DNA of 64,000 nt from Plenodomus lindquistii (lineage: Eukaryota > Ascomycota > Dothideomycetes > Pleosporales > Leptosphaeriaceae): positions 868,001-932,000 of the forward strand of contig JANUWI010000011.1 of NCBI GenBank assembly GCA_025504975.1. Reading direction: 5' to 3'. How positions within the stretch are numbered: position 1 is the stretch's first letter; each line of letters starts with the position of its first letter. The notes under the pieces were generated by a model. It was not told the origin of the DNA. It worked only from the letters and a program-made list of their open reading frames with translations, and did no database searches. Below are positions 30,214 to 41,246 of the stretch, one piece after another. A program made the translations under genes and the position numbers.

Positions 30214-32103
30214 TCAATGCTTACGACTCGTCTCGCCCTTCTCGTAGCAACTCAGCCCCGGGTGAGAGCCTGCACGCTCGTGTGCACCTTCAACGTCACT
30301 GGCATCTTCAACCACAACATCATCATTGTGCAGAAGGGAGTCAGGTTGGCTGCGTGCATCATCCACGTCTTCATCGTCGTCGTCATCATCATGATCGCTG
30401 ACCAGACCAGGGTTAGATTCAGCCGTGTGAGGGCTGAGATCAACCGGTGAATCTGGCATATGGTGATCAACTCGAGACAAAGATGACGACGGGAACGACA
30501 TTGGGAGGCGTGCTTGATTTCCGGCACCCTTCTTGCTGCCTGGTCGCGCCGGTGCCGCCTTGCTCGCTAGGCCGTTGGTAGGCGGGAAGCGTGCTTGGGT
30601 TGGCTTGGCTGAGACCGGTGTCGGAGCTGCGCCAGTATCCGCGCTATCGTCATCAGAATGCTCGATCGCGTCAAGGTCCACCTTGGATTTTGCCATAGCT
30701 ACGAGACTCGGTAGGTTACCCGTGAAACCGCTGTTCTGAGCCCGAGCCATCAGGTACGGCGTTGACGAAGATCCAATGCAAGTCGCAGGGTCGACGGGTT
30801 TGGACTCCTTAAGTGCGGAAACACTAGGATCGCGGTGCACAGCCTGGGCTCGAGGAGCAGGAGTCGCTTGCGAAGCCAGTGGGTTAACAATGCCAGGCGT
30901 AGCTAAGACTGGGAAGGTTACAGCAGAAACGAGATTGGCCGCGCTGGGTGGTGGCGGCTCGGTCGCAGTGACTGGAGCTGCAACTTCGCTAGCATCGACA
31001 GGCACACCGCATTGTATAGCTGCGTGATCGTGACTCTTGTAAACGTCACCATGCTTTATACGGCAATGGTTGAGGAAACCCTGCGTGTTCGAGAAGTTGC
31101 TATGTTGGCACTTGGCGCAATACAGTCGTACCCATTGACCATCCGTAGAGCGCTTGTGCAGCAGCGGATCAATCTTTGGCGCAGGTGCTGGAGTTTCACC
31201 AAGAGGCATGAGCTTCAACATTCCAGTCGAAGTCCGCGACGTGCGACCTCTATTTGCTGACGGATAGTCTGCAAAGCTGCCGCGCGTCGATCTGCCCTCA
31301 CCCATGCCAAAGTAACCATGAGCTTGCTGGGCCAATGCACGTTCGGATATTGGGGTGAATTTGGGATCCTCGATCAACCATTTGGCATAGTGACGAGTGT
31401 AAGGGCCGTCTGTGACACCCCAAGGGGCGGCAAATGGAGGTTCAGTCAAGCCAGAACCAGGTTGTAAGGAAGGTCCAGTACCCAGACTCACATCCTCAGA
31501 AAGGCCATCAGTACCAGGGTATGGAACCAAGGTGCAGCGTCGCAGTTGCTCCAATGAGGTCTGGCATTTGGCTAACTCTTGTTCAATGAGACGAAGCTCG
31601 TTATGCTTCAGTAGAATCTCATAGTTGATTTGAGCCTCGACGGCTTGCTGCGTAGCGGTCAATCCTGATTCCATGGCCGTGGCGGGCGTGCTTGCAGAGT
31701 TGGATCCAGTTATTGATGACTGAGGCTTGGGGGCTACGACCTTGCTTGCGTTCTCTTTCTTTGACGGCTGCGCCTTCGCTCGCGAGTTCATGACGTCTGT
31801 GGAAGCGGCTTTGGGCAACTCTTCGAGCTGGGCAGACTCTGATACCATTACATCTACAGGAGCGGCGCTCTCAACAACGGCGGGGCGCGCCTCACCCTGC
31901 GTGCTCTTCCACTTCTTCACCAACTGCGCATGCTGTGTCGATGCTGGTTCGGGACTGTCAGTCCTTTTCCGCTTGATCTTGTTCATGAAATTTGTTGGAA
32001 TTTCAATCATTGGCATTTGTTTTGACTTGTGCAGTGTTGCTTTCTCCATGATCTTATCGCCAGGCGACTCGGTACTCCATGCGAGACGAAACATGGATTG
32101 CAT
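30214..32103 (-). CDS. AHC1-like C2H2 zinc-finger protein, putative ADA histone acetyltransferase complex subunit
   Basis: An intronless gene for 629 residues, ATG at 32103. Most of the protein is disordered (Ser/Ala/Pro-rich, an Asp run near residue 575). A predicted helix at about residues 150-190 (EAQINYEILLKHNELRLIEQ...) may form a coiled coil. The diagnostic part is around residues 330-360: LYCAKCQHSNFSNTQGFLNHC followed by RIKHGDVYKSHD, an atypical C2H2 finger with the SNTQGFLNHCRI signature I associate with AHC1-type fingers. Ahc1 in yeast tethers the ADA form of the Gcn5 acetyltransferase module. Assignment rests on this finger alone; another chromatin factor sharing it is possible. 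Basic stretches (KIKRKR) suggest nuclear localisation. Confidence 0.65.
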   Translation of the reverse strand: MQSMFRLAWSTESPGDKIMEKATLHKSKQMPMIEIPTNFMNKIKRKRTDSPEPASTQHAQLVKKWKSTQGEARPAVVESAAPVDVMVSESAQLEELPKAASTDVMNSRAKAQPSKKENASKVVAPKPQSSITGSNSASTPATAMESGLTATQQAVEAQINYEILLKHNELRLIEQELAKCQTSLEQLRRCTLVPYPGTDGLSEDVSLGTGPSLQPGSGLTEPPFAAPWGVTDGPYTRHYAKWLIEDPKFTPISERALAQQAHGYFGMGEGRSTRGSFADYPSANRGRTSRTSTGMLKLMPLGETPAPAPKIDPLLHKRSTDGQWVRLYCAKCQHSNFSNTQGFLNHCRIKHGDVYKSHDHAAIQCGVPVDASEVAAPVTATEPPPPSAANLVSAVTFPVLATPGIVNPLASQATPAPRAQAVHRDPSVSALKESKPVDPATCIGSSSTPYLMARAQNSGFTGNLPSLVAMAKSKVDLDAIEHSDDDSADTGAAPTPVSAKPTQARFPPTNGLASKAAPARPGSKKGAGNQARLPMSFPSSSLSRVDHHMPDSPVDLSPHTAESNPGLVSDHDDDDDDEDVDDARSQPDSLLHNDDVVVEDASDVEGAHERAGSHPGLSCYEKGETSRKH

Positions 32104-34120
32104 GATGATGACAGAAGTGGAAGCCTAGAACAGACAGAGCTCATCTGTTGTGTCTGGGTGCCAGGCTCATGTGATTCCAGGAGGCTAAATACTGCGATAT
32201 GACGTCGCAGAAAGTCGCAACAGAAATGTCGCGAGTGGTGGTGAAGAGAAGATGGAGGGGAAGTATTAAAGGGTTGTAGGGAGTAGGGGTATCAAAAGTG
32301 CGCGAAGGAGTGGGAGAAGGAGAGCAACAAGCAGTTAAGCCGTTGTGTGGTGGTGACGTGGTTGCAGGAGGCGTGGAGATCGGCGACTTGATAAGAGCAA
32401 GGCGGCCGCACCAGCGCGAAATCCTGGGAAATAAGTCGAGATTACAGGAGAAGCGTGCTTGTTGCAGCTGTGCAGCGCTACCAAATGCCGGCGGAAGGCG
32501 TTGTGGTGGGAGAAGAGGGTATGTGGTGTAGGGAGGGGGATGTTGGTGTTGGGGTTGGGCGATGCGCGACTTCTGAGATGGGGGACGGGGGAATCGTCGC
32601 TGGCAGTTTCCATGGCCATTGAGAGCGGGTCGCCGCTAAGCCGGATCCGCAGCATGGCATTAGGGTCAAGGGTGCCGCGCCCCACCTCTCCCCTGATTGG
32701 CTTGGAGCAATCATCTGCCCTTACATTCTCAAATATTGTTGCGGAATCCGGTTGGCGAAGCGATGCGATCAGTCTGGTAATTGGCGATTACACATTCTGG
32801 AACGCGACTGCTCATGTTGCAAAAGCACCAACACCGTGTTGCAGCCGCGCCATCTGCACGCTGCGGCTGTCGTACATACAGAGTTTAGTTTGCGCGCATG
32901 TCTACATCATTATGGAGTCGCCGCGTCGCTAACGCCGCTACCAGCAATTGTTTGGCGAGTCAACCCGTCTCAGTGTTGTTGTCATCTCTCACCGGGATGC
33001 ACCCCGACTCCGCGGTCGCCGGCCTCACAAATACGTGCCGTCGCCAGTCGCGATCCAGTCAGCATCTGACATGTTACTCGCACTGTAGCCTGGTCGTCTC
33101 GAGACAGGTGCGCAGGTGAGAGGGGCATGTGAATCTGCTCACGACTATATTGCTTTTGCAGCTATCGGACCGCTGCCGAGACATGTCGACAGATGCACAT
33201 GCTGCTCAAGTACGTCCACTAGACATTACGTTGGCGACCGACATAGCAATATAATCAGATCACGTATTGCGGTATACTACAGGGCTGAAGTAAGCGACAT
33301 GGCGGAAGAACACGGAATGTCCGGAAGCCCAGAACCTTGGATCCGGTGTCAGTGTTTTCACCGGACGGCCTCCTAGAAAATGGGGTGCACCCAGTTTTTG
33401 TCTCTTGTCTACGCAGTCTGAGACATTCACAGCAACAAGAGCTAACTTGATCCCGCGACCCAGCTTACAGGCGCATCCTAGCGAAACATCAAGGTCCTCG
33501 TCTCCTTGCGCCAATCTGTCTTTATCGAAACTGGGGTGCGCAGCGCCAAGCACGCCCTAATGCTACAACCCACAGTGCCCGATCCACTCATGCGCTGTGC
33601 GCTGCCGCCACGCCTGAAACAGCCCTCAACACCACAACGGCGATCGCTCCGAGCATCACACCTTTTCTGCTCGGTCATGTGACCCTATGCTTGCGTCTCC
33701 ACTAGCTGGAACGCGGCGAAAAGCGCAGCCACATCCATAGACATGCTGATGCATCACTAACATGCCTGCGACACGTTGGCAACACGGAGGCGAAGAAACT
33801 ACTGGAAACACAATGCCTCTCCAAATCAGACATGGCGACATTGATGCACTAAGCTGCGGCCGAGTCTATCACTTGCTAGAGTACCGAAAATAGCTCCGTC
33901 GCTATCGGCATGTGCTCCTTGGCTTCTTGCATGTGGTTGGTTATCTATGTATCACGCAGCCACACGAATGTCCACATAGCTTCTATTCGAATATTGTATG
34001 TCGCGTTATGTTGGAAGTGCGCATTGTGAGGGTACGTAATGCGATCTAGTGTGTCTTGCTGTACACCAACCGATTAGCAGCACCTCTACTATTGGTACTG
34101 TACTCTATTATGTCAGACTC
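32104..34120. other. 2.0-kb intergenic stretch
   Basis: Nothing convincing. The first 700 bases are the upstream region of the AHC1-like gene. Beyond that, only short frames without recognisable domains are present, many without ATG. No RNA gene or repeat recognised. Confidence 0.4.
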
Positions 34121-34988
34121 TCATGAGCCAGCAATGCTCATATCATCCAGACTGCTGCGCAGTCCACTGTCACCGTTCCCACTCGTACTTGTCTGCGTTG
34201 ATAAATGCTTAAACGGACACGACCCCACCACCGTATCATCCTCTTCTTCACTTGCACCATCCTCATGCAATATCTTCTTCCCATGTAAATACCCCTCCGG
34301 CTCAATCTCCGGGACCAACCTCTCCTCCGCAAACTCCTCCCCATCTCTAACATACCACTTCGCAAAAAGATCATTCTGTATCCAAATGACCTTACTCAGC
34401 GCCTTGATCAACGCAATCTTCCTTTCCATCTTCAGCTTCGGATGCGAAAGTATCGCTTCAGTGAAGACATCTTGTATAAACGACAGCGTGACGCCGATAT
34501 GTACGTACTCGACGTGTAAAGGATGTGCGCGACCCTGTCCAACATGCATCATGCCTACTTTGTCGAGATACTCCCAGAAAGCCATGGTGCTGGGATCACT
34601 GCAGAGCTTGTTGAGGTAGCCACGTAGGAACATTTTGCGGTGCAGGATTTGGGGTGAGTCTTCGGCTAGATTGGTGTCGACTGGTCCTTCGTAGGATGTA
34701 GATCGTGTTTCGAAGGCACGTGCTGTGATGTCGTATTGGAGGAGTTTCTTATAGACAATGTTGACTATCGCAGGGATGAGGGCGCGTATGTATTTTGAGC
34801 CTGATGCAAGGGCTTCGATGTCACCTGGGTAGGTCAGTACAAGCGGTTATCAGAAGATGAGCATTTGGCGTACGTGAGCTGAAGTCAAGGAAGGAGTGCA
34901 AGTATTGTATCCGTGTCTCCAAATTCGTGTAAAGATCTCTACGATCAATGTGCTGCATCGGTCGGCGGCTGAGAGGTGCCATGTTCAT
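34121..34988 (-). CDS. Protoglobin-domain protein
   Basis: Two exons, 34988-34874 and 34824-34121, encode 272 residues. The 49-nt phase-1 intron has donor GTACGC, branch CTGAC and acceptor CCCAG; splicing restores DFSSRDIEALASG. The sequence matches fungal protoglobin/globin-sensor proteins: RRDLYTNLETRIQYLHSFLD, YIRALIPAIVNIVYKKLLQYD, then YLDKVGMMHVGQGRAHPLHV and KALSKVIWIQNDLFAKWYV. In globin-coupled sensors the proximal haem His sits in the H-V-x-x-G context, so the His of GMMHVG is the likely axial ligand (inference). No output domain follows; the C-terminal 60 residues are acidic and Ser-rich. It could sense O2 or NO, or scavenge them; no function is established here. The first ATG is used; an in-frame TAA lies upstream. 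Confidence 0.85.
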
Positions 34989-35622
34989 ATCCTTGGCGCG
35001 TTGATTGCGGAAACGCTGCTCTTTGGATCTGAACAATTGCGATGCGGCTATGGTCTTGGTGAGAATGTCTGGTCTTTAATGGTACTGAGACAATCGTAGA
35101 TTTGATGATAATTGTAGACTACCTAAGTTACAAGCTATATCGAGGCTAATAGATATATAAGGCACACCATCGATCCAAAATGAGGGCTCCATTATGATGC
35201 CCATCCGTTCACTCATCTTGGTTGAGGTGGTGTGTTCGGTCGTAAGACGCAGTGGCGTGACTGCCTAGGTGATGTTTGATGTTCCGGATCGAACCACCAC
35301 AAATGAAGCCGAGATGTCAGCAACACGTCCGCAGCGCTCTGATCTCTCTGTACCTTATCTTGCCTTGCGTATTTCGCAAAGTGAAGCGCCGATTGCGCAG
35401 TCATAATGACTTTGCGTTCACATTGTGATGGTCTCGGCTGGAAATTCCACCATGTCAGGGCGATGTCGCGCCTTGCCGCGGGGCAGGCACGGTAGCTACA
35501 TCATAGTTCGATGACTCTTATTACTACATTGCGACAGCTATCCCACTATTCACTTCACCAAAACTCTTCTTTATCACGATCTGACAGTACACCGAATTCT
35601 TCCGCACGCTTTCATCACCACA
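34989..35622. other. Divergent intergenic region
   Basis: Upstream of the protoglobin (minus) and the NmrA-like gene (plus). A TATATAT-type element lies near 35155-35160 for the minus direction. Nothing else seen. Confidence 0.35.
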
Positions 35623-36534
35623 ATGGCCATTACTAATGTTGCTCTGATTGGCGGCACCGGAACGTTAGGCGCCCCCGTCCTCAAAGCACTCAAGACATCA
35701 GAGTTCAACATCTCGGTTCTGAATCGCCAGACGTCCAAATCTGTGTACCCCAAGACGAAAGTAATCACCATTCCAGATGATCTGAACGTTGACGAAGTGG
35801 CCCAGGCCCTCAAGGAGAACGAGATCGATGCTCTAATTATCACTATTGCGGGCAGTCACGTGGAGTCACAGAAGAAGCTCATTGATGCCGCGTTCAAAGC
35901 CGGTGTCAAACGTGTCATGCCTGCGGAATTTGGAAGCTGCGACTCCGCAGACGACAAGACAAATGAGATCCTACCGCTCATGAAGGGCAAAAAAGATGTA
36001 CGAGACTACCTAAAGACAATCGAAAACAAGAAGCGCGATGATGGGTCAAGCCTGGAATGGACCAGTCTGGTTACCGGCCACTTCTTCGATTACGGTCTGA
36101 CATGTGGACTGTTGAAATTCAATGTCAAGGGAAGGAAAGCATACATTTTGGACGGTGGCAACATCAAGTTCTCCGGATCCAATCTCGACTTCATTGGCAA
36201 AGCGGTCATCAAAATCTTGGAAAAGCCAGAAGAAACGGCCAACAAGCTGCTCTATGTTCACAGCAACTATGTGACGCAGCTCGAGCTGCTCGCCGCTCTA
36301 GAGAAAGCAACGGGCGCTAAATTCGAGCGAATTGACCAAAACAGCAAAGACGAGCTGGATATTGTCCGACCGAAGATGCTGAACGGCGATGGAGAAGCAC
36401 GAGAAGAGGTTGTTGCCGTCTGGGGAGTTGTCGCATCAGATTGGAAGGATAAGGAAGGTTTCGCAAATTCCTTGCTTGGTTTGAAGGAAGACGATTTGGA
36501 TGAGACTGTTGCTAGGGTCGTTGCAGGACTCTGA
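35623..36534 (+). CDS. NmrA-like / isoflavone reductase-type NAD(P)-binding protein
   Basis: An intronless gene for 303 residues. The N-terminal Rossmann strand carries the atypical-SDR glycine motif GGTGTLG (residues 10-16), followed by VLNRQTSKS where an Arg after the second strand favours NADP(H). DALIITIAGSHVESQKKLID and AGVKRVMPAEFGSCDS match the NmrA/isoflavone-reductase-like (PCBER) family, whose fungal members act as reductases or redox sensors. The expected catalytic Lys region is not evident, and the substrate is unknown. The gene is followed by a tautomerase gene on the same strand, but nothing shows a shared pathway. Confidence 0.85.
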   Translation: MAITNVALIGGTGTLGAPVLKALKTSEFNISVLNRQTSKSVYPKTKVITIPDDLNVDEVAQALKENEIDALIITIAGSHVESQKKLIDAAFKAGVKRVMPAEFGSCDSADDKTNEILPLMKGKKDVRDYLKTIENKKRDDGSSLEWTSLVTGHFFDYGLTCGLLKFNVKGRKAYILDGGNIKFSGSNLDFIGKAVIKILEKPEETANKLLYVHSNYVTQLELLAALEKATGAKFERIDQNSKDELDIVRPKMLNGDGEAREEVVAVWGVVASDWKDKEGFANSLLGLKEDDLDETVARVVAGL

Positions 36535-36928
36535 TCAGTATCTCGATGACGCTTCGATGCGGAATGGCTTGAATGATAATACGTCTGTGACTGGCCTTCA
36601 ACGCTTACGGTGGAAGGTTAGATCCGCAGATTCGGTGAGTTCACGGTATGATCAACGGTGCAACCACTTGACTCCGCTGAAAGATGCGCAGTAGCACGTA
36701 AACACCCCCGACCACTTTGTACAAGTATTACTGTTCCTTCATAGAATCTATGACGAACAGCCTTAGTCGAAGCGAACGATTACTCATCTCCCGAGGTCCC
36801 TGAGCTAGACCTCCTTCGTACACAAAAGGTGACATGGTGCCCTGTCAGTTACTAGCGAGAGGTATCAATCATACATGTACATTTCGTGAAGCTGTCTCGC
36901 AGAGTAGCATTTACCACACGTCGCTGTC

Positions 36929-37547
36929 ATGCCTCTCTGGATCATCTACCACCCGCCCAGCACCTTCCAAGACGCAGAAAGCAAACGCGGCCTATCAAAA
37001 GCAATAACAGACATATACACCCTCAGTAACCTTCCCGCTTTCTACGTGAATGTCTTATTCCAGGTCATCCAAGCCGATTCATTCCTCATCGGCGGCGTCG
37101 CGAGGCCTTCACCTGAGAGCGAAGCAGACAAGCCTGGACCCGACAGCTCGAAACCATTCATTAGAATCACGGTAGAGCATATTGCCCTTGACTCGTAGGT
37201 TACTGTTTCTATATTGATCGTTTTTATGGTTGTATAATGTATACAGTGAGTATTACTGACGCTCTGCAAGACCTACGAACCCAAGGCATCGAGCGTCGAT
37301 GCTCCGCCGCATGGATGCGGCACTGAAGCCTTATATTGAAGACAAAGGGTACGACTGGGAGTATAGCATCGTCGACACGAACCGTGACTTGTGGAAAGTT
37401 CAGGGCCTAGTGCCACCAATGCCGAACAGCGAGGCGGATCTGGAATGGAGGAAGTTGAATCGACCTGTGCCGTTTGAGGCAGAGAAAGGAGGTTTACTGC
37501 CCTTACCACCAAAGCCAGCGAAGAAGGCGAAGACGGCTAAGCTATAG
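36929..37547 (+). CDS. Tautomerase, cis-CaaD-like superfamily member
   Basis: Two exons, 36929-37194 and 37271-37547, 180 residues. The 76-nt phase-2 intron has donor GTAGGT, a perfect TACTGAC branch and acceptor GCAAG. After Met removal the protein starts with Pro (MPLWIIYHPPSTF), the catalytic base of the tautomerase superfamily. The remaining signatures are SKAITDIYTLSNLPAFYVNV, KPFIRITVEHIA, LRRMDAALKPYIEDKGYDWEY and LWKVQGLVPP, as in the fungal tautomerase_3-type proteins. Where bacterial cis-3-chloroacrylic acid dehalogenase has a His after ITDA, this one has Tyr, and its two active-site Arg are not evident, so dehalogenation is unlikely. The natural substrate is unknown. The C-terminus is Lys-rich. 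Confidence 0.85.
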
Positions 37548-37929
37548 GTCGATTTGGGACGGATCAATATCGCGAACGTTTAATTTGGGCTTGTGTGTAT
37601 TGCAATGAATTGTACTTGTGTGGCTCTAGGTTCTGCGCCACGTAGCCAATATGGAGAAAATGAACTGGAAAAGAAATGTAACAGACGCCATCATGCAGGA
37701 CCCAGGGTATCGTCCTCTTGTGCTGACTCCAACACCGATAGCCAAGTAGATCAGCCACGCCTATCTGAAAGCCATTATCGCGGTGTAAATACTGAACACG
37801 ATTCGTTTCTTCGTTGTCGTTCAGTACTGGCGATGTGTTAGCCTCTTTCGTCGTTACATGGATATGAAAACACCGACTGACTGCTGCGAACAGAGTGCAA
37901 GCTCAAAGGCATTCCCAAAATGCTACGGC
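37548..37929. other. Intergenic stretch between convergent genes
   Basis: Probable 3' ends of the tautomerase gene and of the unknown minus-strand gene; nothing else recognised. Confidence 0.4.
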
Positions 37930-38835
37930 TCATTTTTGAGGCAACTCAGACGAAGAAGACTCCTTCCGTGTTGCAGGTGTCGGCAACGTATTCTTTTTGC
38001 TGTCGCCAGATGCAGCCTTTGCGTCCATGCTGACCTTTACCCCAGTGCCCTCTTCGATACGCTTCTTCCACACAGTCAAATCATTGTCCTTGGCGTAGTA
38101 CGGTGGCGCATATTGAGAGCCGTCGCGCACAGGCGGGATGACCTTGCGCGTATCTGGTGCGGTGGGTTGCGCGTCCTTGGGGGGGTAAAAGTATTCATTG
38201 ATATCACGCCTGAAGGTCGCGTCTGTGAAGAGGGCGGGATGGAAATCACCAGAGGATATGGCAGCAGATTGGGAAGACCCAAGAATAATGATGTCGGCGT
38301 CCGGCAGGGTGATATTGGCTTGTGACGTCGGCTGCTTGCTGGTAGAGATCTTGGGCGGCGGCGGGGCAGACATGTTGGAGTCGGTAAGAGGTAAAGGCGT
38401 ACACTCTGCGATGTCACCACTTTTGCTAGCCGCGGGGCGTGACTGGAAAGAAACAAGATCGCTGGCAGAAACTCGCGCTGGAGATGTGGGGAAGGGACGA
38501 GGTGAATGCGACTTTGACTTTGGCGGCATCATACCTTCTCGAGCCTTCTTCTCCAGTCCACGCAGCAAAAAGCAAATACCCTCATGGGAGAAGCGCAGAC
38601 CAGATTGATCTCCCACAAGAGTCTCAACCTGCTCATACCAGGCAGAAGTATCCTCACTGCGCCCAGCTGAGTCGATAACACTTTCTAGGAACTCCTTGTA
38701 GAATTCCCAATCAGAGCCAAGATCTGCTCGAATGACCGCAAGGAGGGGAAGGAAATTGGAAAAGTCCATGGGGTTCACCTTTCGAATGGCGCTCTGAAGG
38801 TAGTGGCTGTGATGGTGATGTACTGTGCTGTTCAT
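37930..38835 (-). CDS. Unknown protein, mostly disordered (301 aa)
   Basis: An intronless frame from ATG 38835. The second in-frame Met (residue 23, MDFSNFLPLLAVIRADLGSD) could be the real start, since the first 22 residues include an odd His run. Residues 23-100 look helical and folded (WEFYKEFLESVIDSAGR, EGICFLLRGLEKKAREG). The middle is Ser/Pro-rich. A short conserved-looking segment near residue 210 reads FTDATFRRDINEYFYPP, followed by YAPPYYAKDNDLTVWKKRI. The C-terminus is low complexity. I do not recognise a family. The long clean frame and composition make it likely to be real. Confidence 0.65.
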   Translation of the reverse strand: MNSTVHHHHSHYLQSAIRKVNPMDFSNFLPLLAVIRADLGSDWEFYKEFLESVIDSAGRSEDTSAWYEQVETLVGDQSGLRFSHEGICFLLRGLEKKAREGMMPPKSKSHSPRPFPTSPARVSASDLVSFQSRPAASKSGDIAECTPLPLTDSNMSAPPPPKISTSKQPTSQANITLPDADIIILGSSQSAAISSGDFHPALFTDATFRRDINEYFYPPKDAQPTAPDTRKVIPPVRDGSQYAPPYYAKDNDLTVWKKRIEEGTGVKVSMDAKAASGDSKKNTLPTPATRKESSSSELPQK

Positions 38836-39124
38836 CCTTAGCGCTTTATAGTAGTAGAGAGTGGCTCAAAGCTCCCAATAAAAGCAGATCCAAGGGTGAA
38901 AGACATGCCTCTAGACGGACGGGAATTCACAATAAATACGCGTACTATTGTAGCATTCCGCTTTCACCTATCTCGCGCCTTGACAATTTGTACAATAACA
39001 ACGACGCAAGACCTGTGGGCACCTTGCTATCTTACATAGACATGAGTTCGACGATTGAACCTTTCGTAGACCTCCAGGCGCACTTTGAGAACTGCCAACT
39101 GTCCTGGTAGCTCGTTGAACCTCC

Positions 39125-39922
39125 TCAGGCTTTGCTAACGTCCCGCCTCTTTGCGAAAGGGTCGTGATCTGCATCCGTCCAGCGAACATACTCCGCACTA
39201 TCAGCCAGTTCTTGCGCAATCTCCTCCCCATAATTCATCGATACAAACGCGTATGTTGCATCGATACCGGCGCTGATGCCAGATCCAGTCACGATGTTTC
39301 CGTCTACCACCCATCGAGCCTCATGAACCCAGTTGACATCTGGGCCAGTACTTGTGGCCCACGCATAAGCTCGTTTGTTTGTCGTAGCGCGACGACCGTC
39401 CAAGACACCTGCACGAGCCAGAATAGTCGCTCCTGTGCACACGGAAAGCACAGCCTTGAGACTGGGGTACATCTTCTTCACGAAGTCAATTTCAACGCTC
39501 ATATCGTTCCTCGTGCCCACTCCACCAGGCACGATGAGCACATCGATGAACTCTGGGTTGGCGTCTCCGTATGCGCCCAGCTCTTGCAACCTCAACTGCT
39601 CTTCGAACGTACGGTCCACAACCATACTTTGAGACACATCAGTTTCTGGATGTGAAAGCATCATGTTTCCTGCTCTTTGGTGGGACGTTGCAACAGCGTC
39701 AGTCGTCTTCGCCAGCATTGTCAATTTCGTGGGGAAATGGTAGAGCATGGACAGCGAGTTGAAGACGTCCAGTGGGCCGAAAACATCAAGTGCCTGAAAT
39801 GCTGGAAAGAGAAGTACACCATAGTGGACAGGTCTGGAGCCGTTGATTTCGAAGAATGGAGGCTTGGCGGTGGACGGTTTAGGCGTGCCGTTGGTGGCAG
39901 GAGCTTCCTCGACGGTTGTCAT
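39125..39922 (-). CDS. DJ-1/PfpI family protein
   Basis: An intronless gene for 265 residues in the class I glutamine amidotransferase-like superfamily. Hallmarks are VLLFPAFQALDVFGPLDVFN (first strand and acid residue region), FIDVLIVPGGVGTRND, and the nucleophile elbow LSVCTGATILARAGVLDGRR with Cys162. This pattern is typical of the fungal group related to isonitrile hydratase and ThiJ/PfpI proteins, not of the true DJ-1 glyoxalase group. The reaction cannot be assigned. An N-terminal 25-residue extension is Pro/Thr-rich. An ATG at 39922 with an in-frame stop at 39125 gives a normal family length. Confidence 0.88.
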   Translation of the reverse strand: MTTVEEAPATNGTPKPSTAKPPFFEINGSRPVHYGVLLFPAFQALDVFGPLDVFNSLSMLYHFPTKLTMLAKTTDAVATSHQRAGNMMLSHPETDVSQSMVVDRTFEEQLRLQELGAYGDANPEFIDVLIVPGGVGTRNDMSVEIDFVKKMYPSLKAVLSVCTGATILARAGVLDGRRATTNKRAYAWATSTGPDVNWVHEARWVVDGNIVTGSGISAGIDATYAFVSMNYGEEIAQELADSAEYVRWTDADHDPFAKRRDVSKA

Positions 39923-41246
39923 GGTTGCGGCTCACTTGTGTGGAGGGGTTGACCGATTGAACGATTGAGTCGTGTGCATGGAACTCAGCAGCAGCGACGG
40001 ACCTCATGAACATACATAAAGCGCTACTATGGAAGCTAGACCACATATGCGCTTTTTGGCGACTAACTCACCGTCCAGTACAGACGTAAGCCTCAGCCGC
40101 GATGTTTAGTGGGCTTGCTTCCAATTGGTCCAGAAGCGGCCTAGTCCACCTGCACTGAGTAAGATAATAAAGAGATGATATGCGCTCAAATATACTCGTG
40201 GTTGTCACCTAAATAAAACGCACTTGTATCTACGATGATAGTGCACCAATCTTGCGTCGTGGATCTGGTGTCACGAATGTGAAAACTGCGCGTCAATTGT
40301 GTTCCCCTTTCAACGTGGACGAACAACGTCTGGATTCTTGGGTCAAATTCAATCCTGTTCGACCACTTAGAAAAGAGGTGACATCTGATGATGAATCTTT
40401 ACAACAAACGCACAATTCAAGTAGATTGCTCGACATCTGCTGGAAGGCCAGCGGAGCTGCAACATGATGTGCGCACACGACACATCACACGATCTGATCA
40501 TAAATATATATCATCAGTGAGAAGTCTCAACAAGACTTCATCCTCCGAACTGTAAAACATCGTATTACTACTTCGATTTCCTCCAAAAGCCGAGATGCTC
40601 CGGCATCGCATGCGCTCTCTCCAGCGCACGTACAACGGTGGAAGTAAGAATGATTTTACTGCGGTTTATTCAAAGTGATGTTAACATTTGAACCAGGGAC
40701 ACAATAAAAGCGGTCAAAACAGGATATCACTTTGCTGGTATGTGGCCCTGCATGTACTGCTATACTTCGACCGACTGCTCCCAGGGTGAGAAAGTCTTCC
40801 GCTGCCAGAACGAGGAATGTGCAGGGCGAGGGAAGCTCCAAGTCACCTGTCATTATCGTGTTGCCTACCCGCGAATAAATAGTGGCAGATGAAGATAGTA
40901 GGCGTGTGTCGCATCGTAGATACTGTTCAGTCAGACACAATGGAATGTTCACTGCGAAAGTGCGATATCATGTTCGCGTGAGCCCGTTCGACAAATATTC
41001 ACCAGTTGGTAGTGCCATTGAAGTACACACTCATGGATCCGTGACCTCGTTCCCAACAGCAGCCCATTTTTCTAGTCGTACATTTAGATTCCGAAAAGAC
41101 CGAGGAGGACTGGCGACCCGATCACCACGAATGAAGCGGTCAATAAGCGCAGATGCTTCACCAGCCACCGGACTAGACCTGGGGAAACACAGCAGCAACC
41201 TTAGGTGTAGCCTCCGGTGCATCGTCCTGGTGTGGACACCGAGCTC
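39923..41246. other. 1.3-kb intergenic stretch
   Basis: No supported gene. Short frames on both strands (for example 40656-40952 minus) lack recognisable features. No repeats seen. Confidence 0.4.

Noticed and set aside
29953..30450. 165-codon plus-strand frame
   Set aside because: Its second half is antisense to the AHC1-like gene and the first half lacks features.
40690..40790. Possible tRNA on the minus strand because of a GGTTCAAAT-like T-loop
   Set aside because: The flanking bases do not form T or acceptor stems.
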